DNA from: Pseudoalteromonas gelatinilytica
GTDB lineage: Bacteria; Pseudomonadota; Gammaproteobacteria; Enterobacterales; Alteromonadaceae
Assembly: GCF_001641615.1 (NCBI RefSeq)
Contig: NZ_LRRU01000020.1
Coordinates: 144,525 to 208,524 of the forward strand
Length of the DNA: 64,000 nt
Direction: 5' to 3'
A program made the translations under genes and the position numbers. Under the pieces are notes generated by a model that saw only the letters and a program-made list of their open reading frames with translations, did not search any database and was not told the DNA's origin. This document shows, piece after piece, positions 6,155 to 14,245 of this stretch (the stretch's first letter is position 1; each line of letters opens with the position of its first letter).

Positions 6155-8512
6155 ATGAGCACAGTAGCAAAAAAAACCAAGCTAAGCCTTGTGATCGCAA
6201 CGCTTTTAGCAACATCGGCACATGCAAACACGACTAACGAAATTGAAGAAATTACCGTTGTTGCAAAGCCAACCAGTTATGCAAATAACGTTATTGAACC
6301 TGCCATGCTTGAGCAACAAAGTTCAGTATCAAGTGTGTTAGCCGTGATTGATAACCTACCGGGTATTAGCATCAACGAAGGTGATGCATTCGGTGGTGAC
6401 GACTGGTCAACCACCATTACTATGCGTGGCTTTAGTATCGATGGTAATCAACAGCAATTAGGTATGACGATTGATGGTATTCCTAATGGCGGTTCTAACT
6501 ATGGTGGCGGTGCAAAAGCAAACCGTTACTTAGACAGCGAAAACTTAGCAACAGTTGAAGTAGGGCAAGGTACGTCTGATATTGCCTCTGCATCACTCGA
6601 AGCATTAGGTGGTACTTTTAATTTTGTGAGTGCACAACCGAGCACAGAGCAAAGCACTACGTTTGCTTACACAACGGGCGATCATAACGCTAGCCGTTAC
6701 TTTGTTAAGCACGAAACCGGCACTGTGTTTGATAACACGCAAGCTTATATCAGCTATTCGCAAACAGACACCAGCCGTTGGGTTGGAGATGGTAGCAATG
6801 GTGGTAAAGACAACCAGCACATCGAAGCGAAGTTTGTATCAGACTTTAGCGACTTAACCGTAACGGGTCGTGTTTCGTATGATGATGTTCATGAAATTAA
6901 CTATAACAGCATCAGCATTAGTGAGTTTGAACAAAACCCTGATTGGGATCGTTTAACTTGGAATTGGACTGGCGTGCCGCATTTTGATCAAATGTTTGCT
7001 GAGGGCTGGGGTACACTGCGTGAAAATACCCTTGCGTATGTAAAGTTTGATTACGCGTTAAGTGCCACTTCAAACTTAAGCTTGTCGCCTTACTATCATA
7101 AAAATTCAGGTCGTGGCGATTGGATCCCGCCTTATTTAACGTCGCCGGTTGATGGCGATGGCAATCCAACAACGATTGGCGGCGAAAATGCTGGCAGCTA
7201 TGGCTTTACAGATAGCGAAGGCAACCCACTTGCACCAGCTGCAGGTTGTACGGCAAGTTTAGAATGGCCATGGTCTTCAGGCCCTGGCTTAAACCCAGCC
7301 TGTTACCCAGATGATGCGATTCCAGTTATGTCGTATCGTCATACTCACTATAAAAAAGACCGCTTAGGTATGACCGGTGAATACCAAGTAACCCTTGCTA
7401 ATCATGATATTGAAGCCGGCTTTTGGTTTGAACAAACAGACCGCGATGAGTCACGTGACTGGCATAAAGTTATTGACGCCCGTGTCTATCATCACTTTGA
7501 CCATACGCCGTATTGGACACAGTACAAGAACACTTTCGAAACAGATACATTCAAATGGTACGTACAAGATTCAATCAGTTTAGGTGATTTCACGCTTAAT
7601 TTAGGTGCTAAACAGTATCTTGTTGAGCTGCAGCGTTATAACCATTTTGAAGATGAATACTCAGATAAAATCGACAGTGATTCAGACGTGCTATTCAGCG
7701 GTGGTGTGCTGTATCAGCTATCTGCAAGCACAGAGTTATTTACCAGCTACAGCGAAAACTTTGCAGCAATTAAAGATGGTGTACTTGAACGTGATTCATC
7801 AACACTGACCGAAATTGAACCTGAAACAGCTGAAAACATCGACCTAGGTGTGCGTTACAGTGATGACCGTTTACGTTTAACGGCAACCGCTTACAGCATC
7901 GAATTTGATAACCGTATTACCTTTATTGCTCCGGGCAGTGATACCGATGGTATTGACTACACGATTGGCACGAACGGTTCTTACATCAACGTAGGTGGTA
8001 TTGAGTCAACGGGTGTTGAGCTTTCTGCAAGCTATATGCTGACTGACAAATGGAACCTTTACACATCGTATACGTACAATAACTCTGAGTATCAATCGAA
8101 CGATCCAAGTGCTTACAACAGCGAGGGTGAGTTACTTGAAGATGCATCAGCCAGCTTTAAAGCGGGTGATGAAGTGATTGACTCAGCACAAGATTTATTT
8201 GTGGTATCGGCAGACTACTACAGCGGTGATTTCCGCTTTGGATTATCGGCTAAATACACAGGTGAGCGTTTAGGTGCATGGACTGATGAACAAACTCGTT
8301 CACGTAACAAAGTTGATGGTTATACCTTGGTTGATTTAAACATAGGTTATAACACCAGTCTTGATTCAGGCGTGTTTAAATCACTCGACCTTGCATTTGT
8401 GGTGAATAACCTGTTTGATAAATCATATCTCGCAGGTGGTACAGGTAATGGCTCTACCTACTTTATTGGTGCACCACGTACCGCAGCTTTAACACTGACA
8501 GCGCAGTTTTAA
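6155..8512 (+). CDS. TonB-dependent outer-membrane receptor
   Basis: 785-residue outer-membrane transporter. It has a signal peptide of about 25 residues (cleavage near SAHA-NT), a TonB-box-like segment EEITVVAK just after it, and a plug domain with VLAVIDNLPGISI, TITMRGFS and MTIDGIPNGG. A 22-strand-type barrel follows, ending in an aromatic C-terminus (LTLTAQF) needed for membrane assembly. Energy comes from TonB-ExbBD in the inner membrane. The ligand cannot be read from the sequence. Two secreted phosphoester hydrolases follow on the same strand, so an organophosphate or other phosphorylated ligand is possible (inference). A terminator closes the gene, so the downstream genes depend on read-through or on a weak promoter of their own. 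Confidence 0.93.
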   Translation: MSTVAKKTKLSLVIATLLATSAHANTTNEIEEITVVAKPTSYANNVIEPAMLEQQSSVSSVLAVIDNLPGISINEGDAFGGDDWSTTITMRGFSIDGNQQQLGMTIDGIPNGGSNYGGGAKANRYLDSENLATVEVGQGTSDIASASLEALGGTFNFVSAQPSTEQSTTFAYTTGDHNASRYFVKHETGTVFDNTQAYISYSQTDTSRWVGDGSNGGKDNQHIEAKFVSDFSDLTVTGRVSYDDVHEINYNSISISEFEQNPDWDRLTWNWTGVPHFDQMFAEGWGTLRENTLAYVKFDYALSATSNLSLSPYYHKNSGRGDWIPPYLTSPVDGDGNPTTIGGENAGSYGFTDSEGNPLAPAAGCTASLEWPWSSGPGLNPACYPDDAIPVMSYRHTHYKKDRLGMTGEYQVTLANHDIEAGFWFEQTDRDESRDWHKVIDARVYHHFDHTPYWTQYKNTFETDTFKWYVQDSISLGDFTLNLGAKQYLVELQRYNHFEDEYSDKIDSDSDVLFSGGVLYQLSASTELFTSYSENFAAIKDGVLERDSSTLTEIEPETAENIDLGVRYSDDRLRLTATAYSIEFDNRITFIAPGSDTDGIDYTIGTNGSYINVGGIESTGVELSASYMLTDKWNLYTSYTYNNSEYQSNDPSAYNSEGELLEDASASFKAGDEVIDSAQDLFVVSADYYSGDFRFGLSAKYTGERLGAWTDEQTRSRNKVDGYTLVDLNIGYNTSLDSGVFKSLDLAFVVNNLFDKSYLAGGTGNGSTYFIGAPRTAALTLTAQF

Positions 8513-8535
8513 GTAATAAGCTAACGTTTTAAATA

Positions 8536-8558
8536 GCCCATCGTTGATGGGCTTTTTT
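8536..8558 (+). terminator. intercistronic terminator between receptor and phosphatase genes
   Basis: GCCCATC, loop GTT, GATGGGC, then six T (8553-8558). The ribosome-binding site of the next gene begins 3 nt after the T tract. Confidence 0.88.
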
Positions 8559-8569
8559 GCAGGTGAAAT

Positions 8570-9697
8570 ATGAAAAAATTAATTTTAGCCACGGCGGTGG
8601 TAGCGGCAGCACTATTAAGCTTAAACAGTAAAGCTGCCGACAATGTAGTGCTCGTTACTCTTGATGGCCTTCGCTGGCAAGAAGTGTTCTCTGGTGCAGA
8701 TAAAAACCTAATCGATAACACTGATTTTGTTGCAGATACAGATGAACTAAAGGCGCTTTTTTGGCGAGATGACCAAACAAAACGAACTCAAGCGTTAATG
8801 CCATTTTTTAGCGAAACATTGGCAAAGCAAGGCGTTTTGATTGGCGATAGAACTCAAGGCTCATTCATGTCGGTAAGCAACCCGTGGTATTTCTCATACC
8901 CTGGTTACAGTGAAATTTTAACCGGTATGGTAGATGAAAATATCGATAGTAACGATAAAGTGCCTAACCCCAATAAAACCATTTTAGAGAGTTTAAATAC
9001 TCAGCCAGAATTTAAAGGTAAAACCGCGCTTTTTGGTAGCTGGGATGTGTTTCCCTATATTGTAAATCGTGAGCGCAGTGGGGTTTATGTTAATGCTGGC
9101 TTTGAAACTTTTGATGCGGTGAAGTCAAAGGAAGTGACTCTGCTAAACCAAATGCAAAGCGAGATCCCAAGTCCTTGGCACAATGTTCGCCTCGACAGCT
9201 TTACCTACCGATTTGCCAAACAATATTTATTAAATAAACAGCCGCGTTTGCTGGTTATTAGCTTGGGTGAAACCGATGACTTTGCCCATAACGGTAAATA
9301 CGATGCCTATTTAAAATCGGCTAAACAAAGCGATGCGTTTATTCGTGACCTTTGGCAAACAATTCAACAAACACCGGGCTATAAAGACAATACCACATTG
9401 ATCATCACGACCGATCATGGCCGTGGCAGTCATGCTGATGATTGGCAGCATCATAGTTCGAAGCGTGCTTTGGCACGTTCGGAGCAAGGAAAGCAGCGTT
9501 TTCCAAACGGCATTGTTGGCTCTGAGCATATTTGGTTAGCAGCGATTGGCCCAGATATAAAAGCAACAGGCTTAATTAAGCCAAGCAATGAGCTCAAACA
9601 AGCGCAAGTAGCGGCAACTGTGCTGAATATTTTAGGCGTCAACAGTCAGCAAGTTAACCCGAAAATGGCCGCGCCAATTAAGGAGATTTTAAAATGA
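8570..9697 (+). CDS. secreted alkaline-phosphatase-superfamily hydrolase
   Basis: 375-residue exported enzyme with a signal peptide ending near residue 22 (SKA-AD). It has the metal-site layout of the alkaline phosphatase / nucleotide pyrophosphatase superfamily: first Asp in VTLDGLRWQE, a serine-containing segment SYPGYSEILTG where the nucleophile is expected, then the metal ligands in GETDDFAHNG, ITTDHGRG and SEHIW. It should hydrolyse a phosphate mono- or diester, or a sulfate ester, in the periplasm. The substrate is unknown. AGGTGA precedes the start. The stop overlaps the start of the next gene by 4 nt (ATGA), so the two are translated together. Confidence 0.82.
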   Translation: MKKLILATAVVAAALLSLNSKAADNVVLVTLDGLRWQEVFSGADKNLIDNTDFVADTDELKALFWRDDQTKRTQALMPFFSETLAKQGVLIGDRTQGSFMSVSNPWYFSYPGYSEILTGMVDENIDSNDKVPNPNKTILESLNTQPEFKGKTALFGSWDVFPYIVNRERSGVYVNAGFETFDAVKSKEVTLLNQMQSEIPSPWHNVRLDSFTYRFAKQYLLNKQPRLLVISLGETDDFAHNGKYDAYLKSAKQSDAFIRDLWQTIQQTPGYKDNTTLIITTDHGRGSHADDWQHHSSKRALARSEQGKQRFPNGIVGSEHIWLAAIGPDIKATGLIKPSNELKQAQVAATVLNILGVNSQQVNPKMAAPIKEILK

Positions 9698-10755
9698 GTT
9701 TAACTTTTAGTTTGTTTAAAAGCGCCTTATCTGGGTTAATGCTGGTTAGTAGTGTGAGTGCGATTGCCGCGCCAAGTAAAATTTTGTTTGGCTCATGTGG
9801 TCATCAAGACAAGGCTATTCCGATTTTTGATGCCATCAACAAAGAGCAAGCCGATTTATTTATGTTCCTTGGCGATAACATTTATGGTGATACCGAAGAT
9901 ATGTCGGTACTTGCTGATAAATACCAACGTTTAGGGCAAAAGCCGGGCTTTAAAACATTACGTGCGAATACGCCAATCATTGCCATGTGGGATGACCACG
10001 ATTATGGCGAAAATGATGCTGGCAGTGAATACCCGAAAAAACAGCAGTCACGAAAAATCATGCTCGACTTTTGGCAAGAGCCTGCGGATTCTGCTCGCAG
10101 GACTCGTGAAGATGGTATTTACACTTCGTACACGTACGGTGAAGGTGAGCAAACAGTAAAAGTCATCATGCCTGATCTGCGTTTTAATCGCGCACCGTTA
10201 AATCACGTATCGGCGATAACCTACCAACTTGAGCGAAAACCTGCAAAACAAGGGCCTTATAGCCCAACAACTGATAAAAACGCCTCTATGCTTGGCGAAA
10301 GCCAATGGCAATGGCTCGAACAAGAGCTTAAGTCAGATGAGAAGATAAAAATCATTGCCTCAAGCTTGCAGCTATTAGCTGATTTTACAGGCTGGGAGTC
10401 ATGGGCAAATTATCCGGCTGATCGTGAGCGTTTATTTGCGCTTATTAAAAAGCATAAAGTAAATGGTGTGATTATTGTCAGTGGCGATACCCACTGGGGT
10501 GAGCTGTCTAAGTATCAACAAAACCTAGATTACCCGTTATATGAGATGACTAGTTCTGGGCTTACCGAAAAGTGGAAAGATGTTAGCCCTAATAAACACC
10601 GTGTGGGTGATTACACTCATGAAGTTAACTACGGCGATTTAACAATCGATTGGCAAAAAGCAGACCCTACCATTCGTATTGCGCTTAAAGGGATTAAGGG
10701 GGATGAGATAATGCACACCGAGTTTGCGTTATCGACGATAAGCCCATACCAGTAA
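9694..10755 (+). CDS. PhoD-like phosphodiesterase / alkaline phosphatase D
   Basis: 353-residue exported calcineurin-like phosphoesterase of the PhoD group. A signal peptide ends near residue 26 (AIAA-PS). Then come the metal-binding motifs: FGSCGHQD near residue 32, FLGDNIYGD, WDDHDYGEND, LRFNR, and GDTHWGE towards the C-terminus. PhoD enzymes cleave phosphodiesters and release phosphate outside the cytoplasm. Translation is coupled to the preceding phosphatase by an ATGA overlap with AAGGAG upstream. With the receptor gene ahead of it this looks like an uptake and hydrolysis module for phosphorylated organics; no Pho box was found to prove phosphate control. Confidence 0.87.
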   Translation: MSLTFSLFKSALSGLMLVSSVSAIAAPSKILFGSCGHQDKAIPIFDAINKEQADLFMFLGDNIYGDTEDMSVLADKYQRLGQKPGFKTLRANTPIIAMWDDHDYGENDAGSEYPKKQQSRKIMLDFWQEPADSARRTREDGIYTSYTYGEGEQTVKVIMPDLRFNRAPLNHVSAITYQLERKPAKQGPYSPTTDKNASMLGESQWQWLEQELKSDEKIKIIASSLQLLADFTGWESWANYPADRERLFALIKKHKVNGVIIVSGDTHWGELSKYQQNLDYPLYEMTSSGLTEKWKDVSPNKHRVGDYTHEVNYGDLTIDWQKADPTIRIALKGIKGDEIMHTEFALSTISPYQ

Positions 10756-10783
10756 ATATTGCCTGCTGCGCATATCCTAAACA

Positions 10784-10821
10784 CATGCCCGCAGCTCATG
10801 CCCGCAGTTCATGCCCGCTAA
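10784..10821. repeat. short tandem repeat, three copies
   Basis: Two exact-length copies of CATGCCCGCAGYT (13 nt) and a third 12-nt degenerate copy, followed by CATGG. A GCGGG about 20 nt later could pair with the last CCCGC and form a weak hairpin. Confidence 0.75.
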
Positions 10822-10877
10822 CATGGAATAAGCCTTGTTTGCGGGTATTTCTCTCTATCCCATCTAATTAAAATATC

Positions 10878-10920
10878 TTACACTGTGTCAATTAGTTAGT
10901 TTCAAGCAAGGACAGTGTAA
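10878..10920. promoter_or_regulatory. inverted repeat over the recC translation start region
   Basis: TTACACTGT (10878-10886) and ACAGTGTAA (10912-10920) are perfectly complementary and end 1 nt before the GTG start codon. The AAGGA ribosome-binding site (10908-10912) touches the second arm, so a hairpin in the mRNA could limit recC translation; a protein operator is the alternative. Confidence 0.5.
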
Positions 10921-10921
10921 A

Positions 10922-13900
10922 GTGCTGAATATAATTCAATCAAATCGCATGGAAGCACTGCAAGCGCGGTTTCACGCTCTTCTTAAAGTTAATCCGTTAA
11001 CGAGCCCTTTTAAAAAAGAAATTGTGCTCGTGCAGTCACCGGGTATGTCGCAGTGGCTAAAAATAGGTTTAAGCGAACACTTAGGGATTGCCGCTCAGGT
11101 CGATTTTCCGCTGCCTTCGAGTTTTATTTGGCAGCTTTACCAACAATTATTGCCAGATGTACCCAGTGAATCTCCGTATAACAAAGCGAACCTTGCTTGG
11201 AAGCTGTTTGCGATTTTACCAAACTGCATTGATGAGCCGCTGTATTTACCACTTAAAACCTATTTAGAGGGTGACAGTGAAGGACAAAAAACCTTTGCCT
11301 TGTGCGAGAAAATTGCCGACGTTTATGACCAATATTTAATGTATCGCCCTAATTGGATTGCCACTTGGGAGCAGGGCATCGATGAGCTTGATGATGTTGA
11401 TGTGGGTATTGCGCCATGGCAGCCAGATCTTTGGCGCAAGCTGGTGGCGCACAGTAAAGAGCTTGGGCAAAGCCAATATCACCGCGCCAACATGCAAGAC
11501 AAACTCCTTGCAGCCCTTGAAAAAATGGACGCAAGCTTATTACCTGAGCGTATTAGTTTATTTGGTATTTCTGCAATTGCGAGCAGCCAGCTTGAAGTGT
11601 TTCAGGCTATTGCGAAAAAAACGCAGGTATTTTTGTTTTTCTTCAACCCCAGTGAGCATTACTGGGGCGACACACTCGATGAAAAAACAGCAGCCAAAAT
11701 TGCTGCTAAATATGCCAAACGCCCGCAGTTACAAGCACTTGAAGACAGCGCTAAAAACCCTGATCACGAGTACTTTTTTATTGGTAATCCGCTACTCTCG
11801 TCATGGGGTAAATTAGGCCGAGACTATTTTGAGCAGCTACTACAACTAGATGCGCAGTGGCTAGACGGATTCGATAACGATTTTGATCAAAGCTTGCTAT
11901 CGCAAATTCAGTCTGAAATTTACCAATTAGCCTTCAAGGGTGAGTCATTAACGCCTGATAAAGAATGGTTCATTAATGACGAAGGCAAACTGCCAATTCA
12001 GGCAGATGATACCAGCATTGTGCTGAGCGATTGTCACACTCCACTTCGTGAAGTAGAAAGACTACATGATTACTTGCTCAATTTATTCAATGAAAATAAA
12101 GCGCTAACACCGAAAGATATTATTGTAATGATGCCGGATGTTGGCACATACAGCCCGTATATTGAGGCGGTGTTTGGTGGTGCCGAAGGGCGACGCTTTA
12201 TCCCTTATGCGTTAGCCGATTTAGCGATAGAGCAAGAAAAACCTGTGCTTAGCTCGTTTGCCAGTTTAGCTGATTTACCTTACTCACGCTTTGGTGTGTC
12301 TGACATTCTTGATTTACTGCAAGTCACACAAATTGCCGAAAAATTTAACCTCGAAGCCCATGAATATGAGCAAATTGGTTTTTGGCTTGAACGCGTTGGC
12401 GTTAAATGGGGCTTAGATGCCGCCCACAAAGACAGTTTTGGCTTACCCGCAATAGATTTAAACACTTGGCAACATGGCCTAAACCGCTTGTTATTAGGTG
12501 TTGCACAACGTGATGAACAATTGCCGTTTTCGGGGATTTACAGTGCCGATGAAGTTGAGGGCATGGCATTAAATACTTTAAATAAACTCATTGAATTTAT
12601 TGATGTACTGGCCCGTTATAAAGCTAAGCTTCAAGCCGATGCACCGCTTAACGAAAAGGCAGAAATTCTAAAAGAGTTATTAAACGATGTGTACAGCGAT
12701 GAAGGCGAACAAAGCTGGGATTTATTAGTACTGCAAAAAGTGCTCGATACACTGATTAAGCATTATGACAATGGCGATTACCAACAAGCTGTTTCGCAGC
12801 GCATTGTTAGTTACCTTGTAAAACAAGGTATTCAAGAAAAAGGCGTAGGACAGCGCTTTTTAGTGGGGCAAGTTAACTTTTGTACGCTGATGCCAATGCG
12901 TGCAGTGCCATTTAAAGTGGTGTGCATGCTAGGTTTAAATGATGCGGATTATCCGCGTACCGTTCAGCCAATCGGTTTTGACTTAGTGCCTTTCTCAAAA
13001 CGCCAAAAAGGCGACCGCTCTCGCAAACTTGATGACCGTTACCTGTTTTTAGAAGCGATTTTAAGTGCCCGTGAGAATTTATACATCAGTTATATTGGCC
13101 GTTCTTGTTTTGATAACCAACCAAGAATGCCCTCAACTTTAGTGAGCGAGCTTTTGGAATACATAGCCCGTAGTTTTGAGTTTGCTGATAAAGACACTCA
13201 CTTAAAGCTACCAGAGGCGCTAATTAATTATCAGCACTTACAGCCATTTAACCCAGCTTATTATCTAACAGAGAAAACAGATGACGAGCAAAAAGCAAAC
13301 AAACCGTTAGCCACACAATTACACAGCTATAACCCTGTGTGGATGCCAACTCAAGCTGTTAATCCTGAACCTCAGCAAGCGCTTAGTGTTCAGCCAGAAA
13401 GCAGTGTTGAGTTAACTCAGTTTATTCGTAGTATTTGCCAGCCGCACGAGAGCTTTTATCAACAAAGTTTGGGTTTACGCTTACCGCAATTTAACGATAT
13501 CGCTAAAGATGAAGAGCCATTTAGTTTAGATGCATTACGCCGCTACTTTTACCTCGATGAAATTCTCGAAGCGAGCATTCAAGAGCTACCGCTTAATAAA
13601 GCGCAAATTATGCAGCGCGGTGAATTACCCCAAGCCCATGTTGGCGACCTTGTGTTTGAAAGTATGCAGCACCGAGTTGATGCGCTTGCTGGGCAAGTGA
13701 AAGCGCATATTCAAGGTGATGAAGCATTACCCGTTGAAGTAAATATTAAAATTGCCAATACCACACTAGAAGGTTGGTTAAATCATATTTATGGTCAAAA
13801 ACAGGTGTTTTATCGCACCGCCAGTATTAAAGCAAAAGATGTAATTCGTGGCTTTGTGCATCATTTAGCGGCGCAAATAATGGGTCAGCCTGTTGAAACC

Positions 13901-14245
13901 CTTATTCTTGGCTTAGACAAGCAAATTAGTTTTTCACCCTTGTCAGAAGACGATGCCCGCAGCTATTTAAACGATTGGTTCTCGCTTTATGAAACGCTTT
14001 TAACTCGTCCAGTGGCGTTTTTTCCGGTCAGTGGTTACGAGTACATAAAAACAGATAAAGACATGGTCAAAGCAAACAATAAATTCGCGCCGCAATACAT
14101 AGGCATAGGTGAAGGTGAAAACCCGTATATTCGTTTAACCATAAAGAGCCTTAAAGACTGTGAAGAAGAGTTTATAAAATGGAGCGAGCTGCTGTTATCG
14201 CCAATTGTTGAATTAGCACAGGAGGCAGATCATGCAAACGCTTAA
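10922..14245 (+). CDS. recC: exodeoxyribonuclease V subunit gamma (RecC)
   Basis: 1107-residue RecC subunit of RecBCD, close to the 1122 residues of E. coli. It stabilises the complex, splits the DNA strands and recognises the chi sequence during double-strand-break repair and degradation of foreign linear DNA. Recognisable segments are VQSPGMSQWLKIGLSEHLGI near residue 38, the inactive-helicase motifs around LFGISAIASSQLEVF and VVCMLGLNDADYPR, and the DDRYLFLEAILSAR stretch. The start is GTG with AAGGA 9 nt upstream. The gene overlaps recB by 14 nt. An inverted repeat precedes the start. Confidence 0.96.
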   Translation: MLNIIQSNRMEALQARFHALLKVNPLTSPFKKEIVLVQSPGMSQWLKIGLSEHLGIAAQVDFPLPSSFIWQLYQQLLPDVPSESPYNKANLAWKLFAILPNCIDEPLYLPLKTYLEGDSEGQKTFALCEKIADVYDQYLMYRPNWIATWEQGIDELDDVDVGIAPWQPDLWRKLVAHSKELGQSQYHRANMQDKLLAALEKMDASLLPERISLFGISAIASSQLEVFQAIAKKTQVFLFFFNPSEHYWGDTLDEKTAAKIAAKYAKRPQLQALEDSAKNPDHEYFFIGNPLLSSWGKLGRDYFEQLLQLDAQWLDGFDNDFDQSLLSQIQSEIYQLAFKGESLTPDKEWFINDEGKLPIQADDTSIVLSDCHTPLREVERLHDYLLNLFNENKALTPKDIIVMMPDVGTYSPYIEAVFGGAEGRRFIPYALADLAIEQEKPVLSSFASLADLPYSRFGVSDILDLLQVTQIAEKFNLEAHEYEQIGFWLERVGVKWGLDAAHKDSFGLPAIDLNTWQHGLNRLLLGVAQRDEQLPFSGIYSADEVEGMALNTLNKLIEFIDVLARYKAKLQADAPLNEKAEILKELLNDVYSDEGEQSWDLLVLQKVLDTLIKHYDNGDYQQAVSQRIVSYLVKQGIQEKGVGQRFLVGQVNFCTLMPMRAVPFKVVCMLGLNDADYPRTVQPIGFDLVPFSKRQKGDRSRKLDDRYLFLEAILSARENLYISYIGRSCFDNQPRMPSTLVSELLEYIARSFEFADKDTHLKLPEALINYQHLQPFNPAYYLTEKTDDEQKANKPLATQLHSYNPVWMPTQAVNPEPQQALSVQPESSVELTQFIRSICQPHESFYQQSLGLRLPQFNDIAKDEEPFSLDALRRYFYLDEILEASIQELPLNKAQIMQRGELPQAHVGDLVFESMQHRVDALAGQVKAHIQGDEALPVEVNIKIANTTLEGWLNHIYGQKQVFYRTASIKAKDVIRGFVHHLAAQIMGQPVETLILGLDKQISFSPLSEDDARSYLNDWFSLYETLLTRPVAFFPVSGYEYIKTDKDMVKANNKFAPQYIGIGEGENPYIRLTIKSLKDCEEEFIKWSELLLSPIVELAQEADHANA

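Noticed and set aside
11358..11816. 152-residue reading frame in another frame of recC
   Set aside because: No domain and no ribosome-binding site; recC is intact here.
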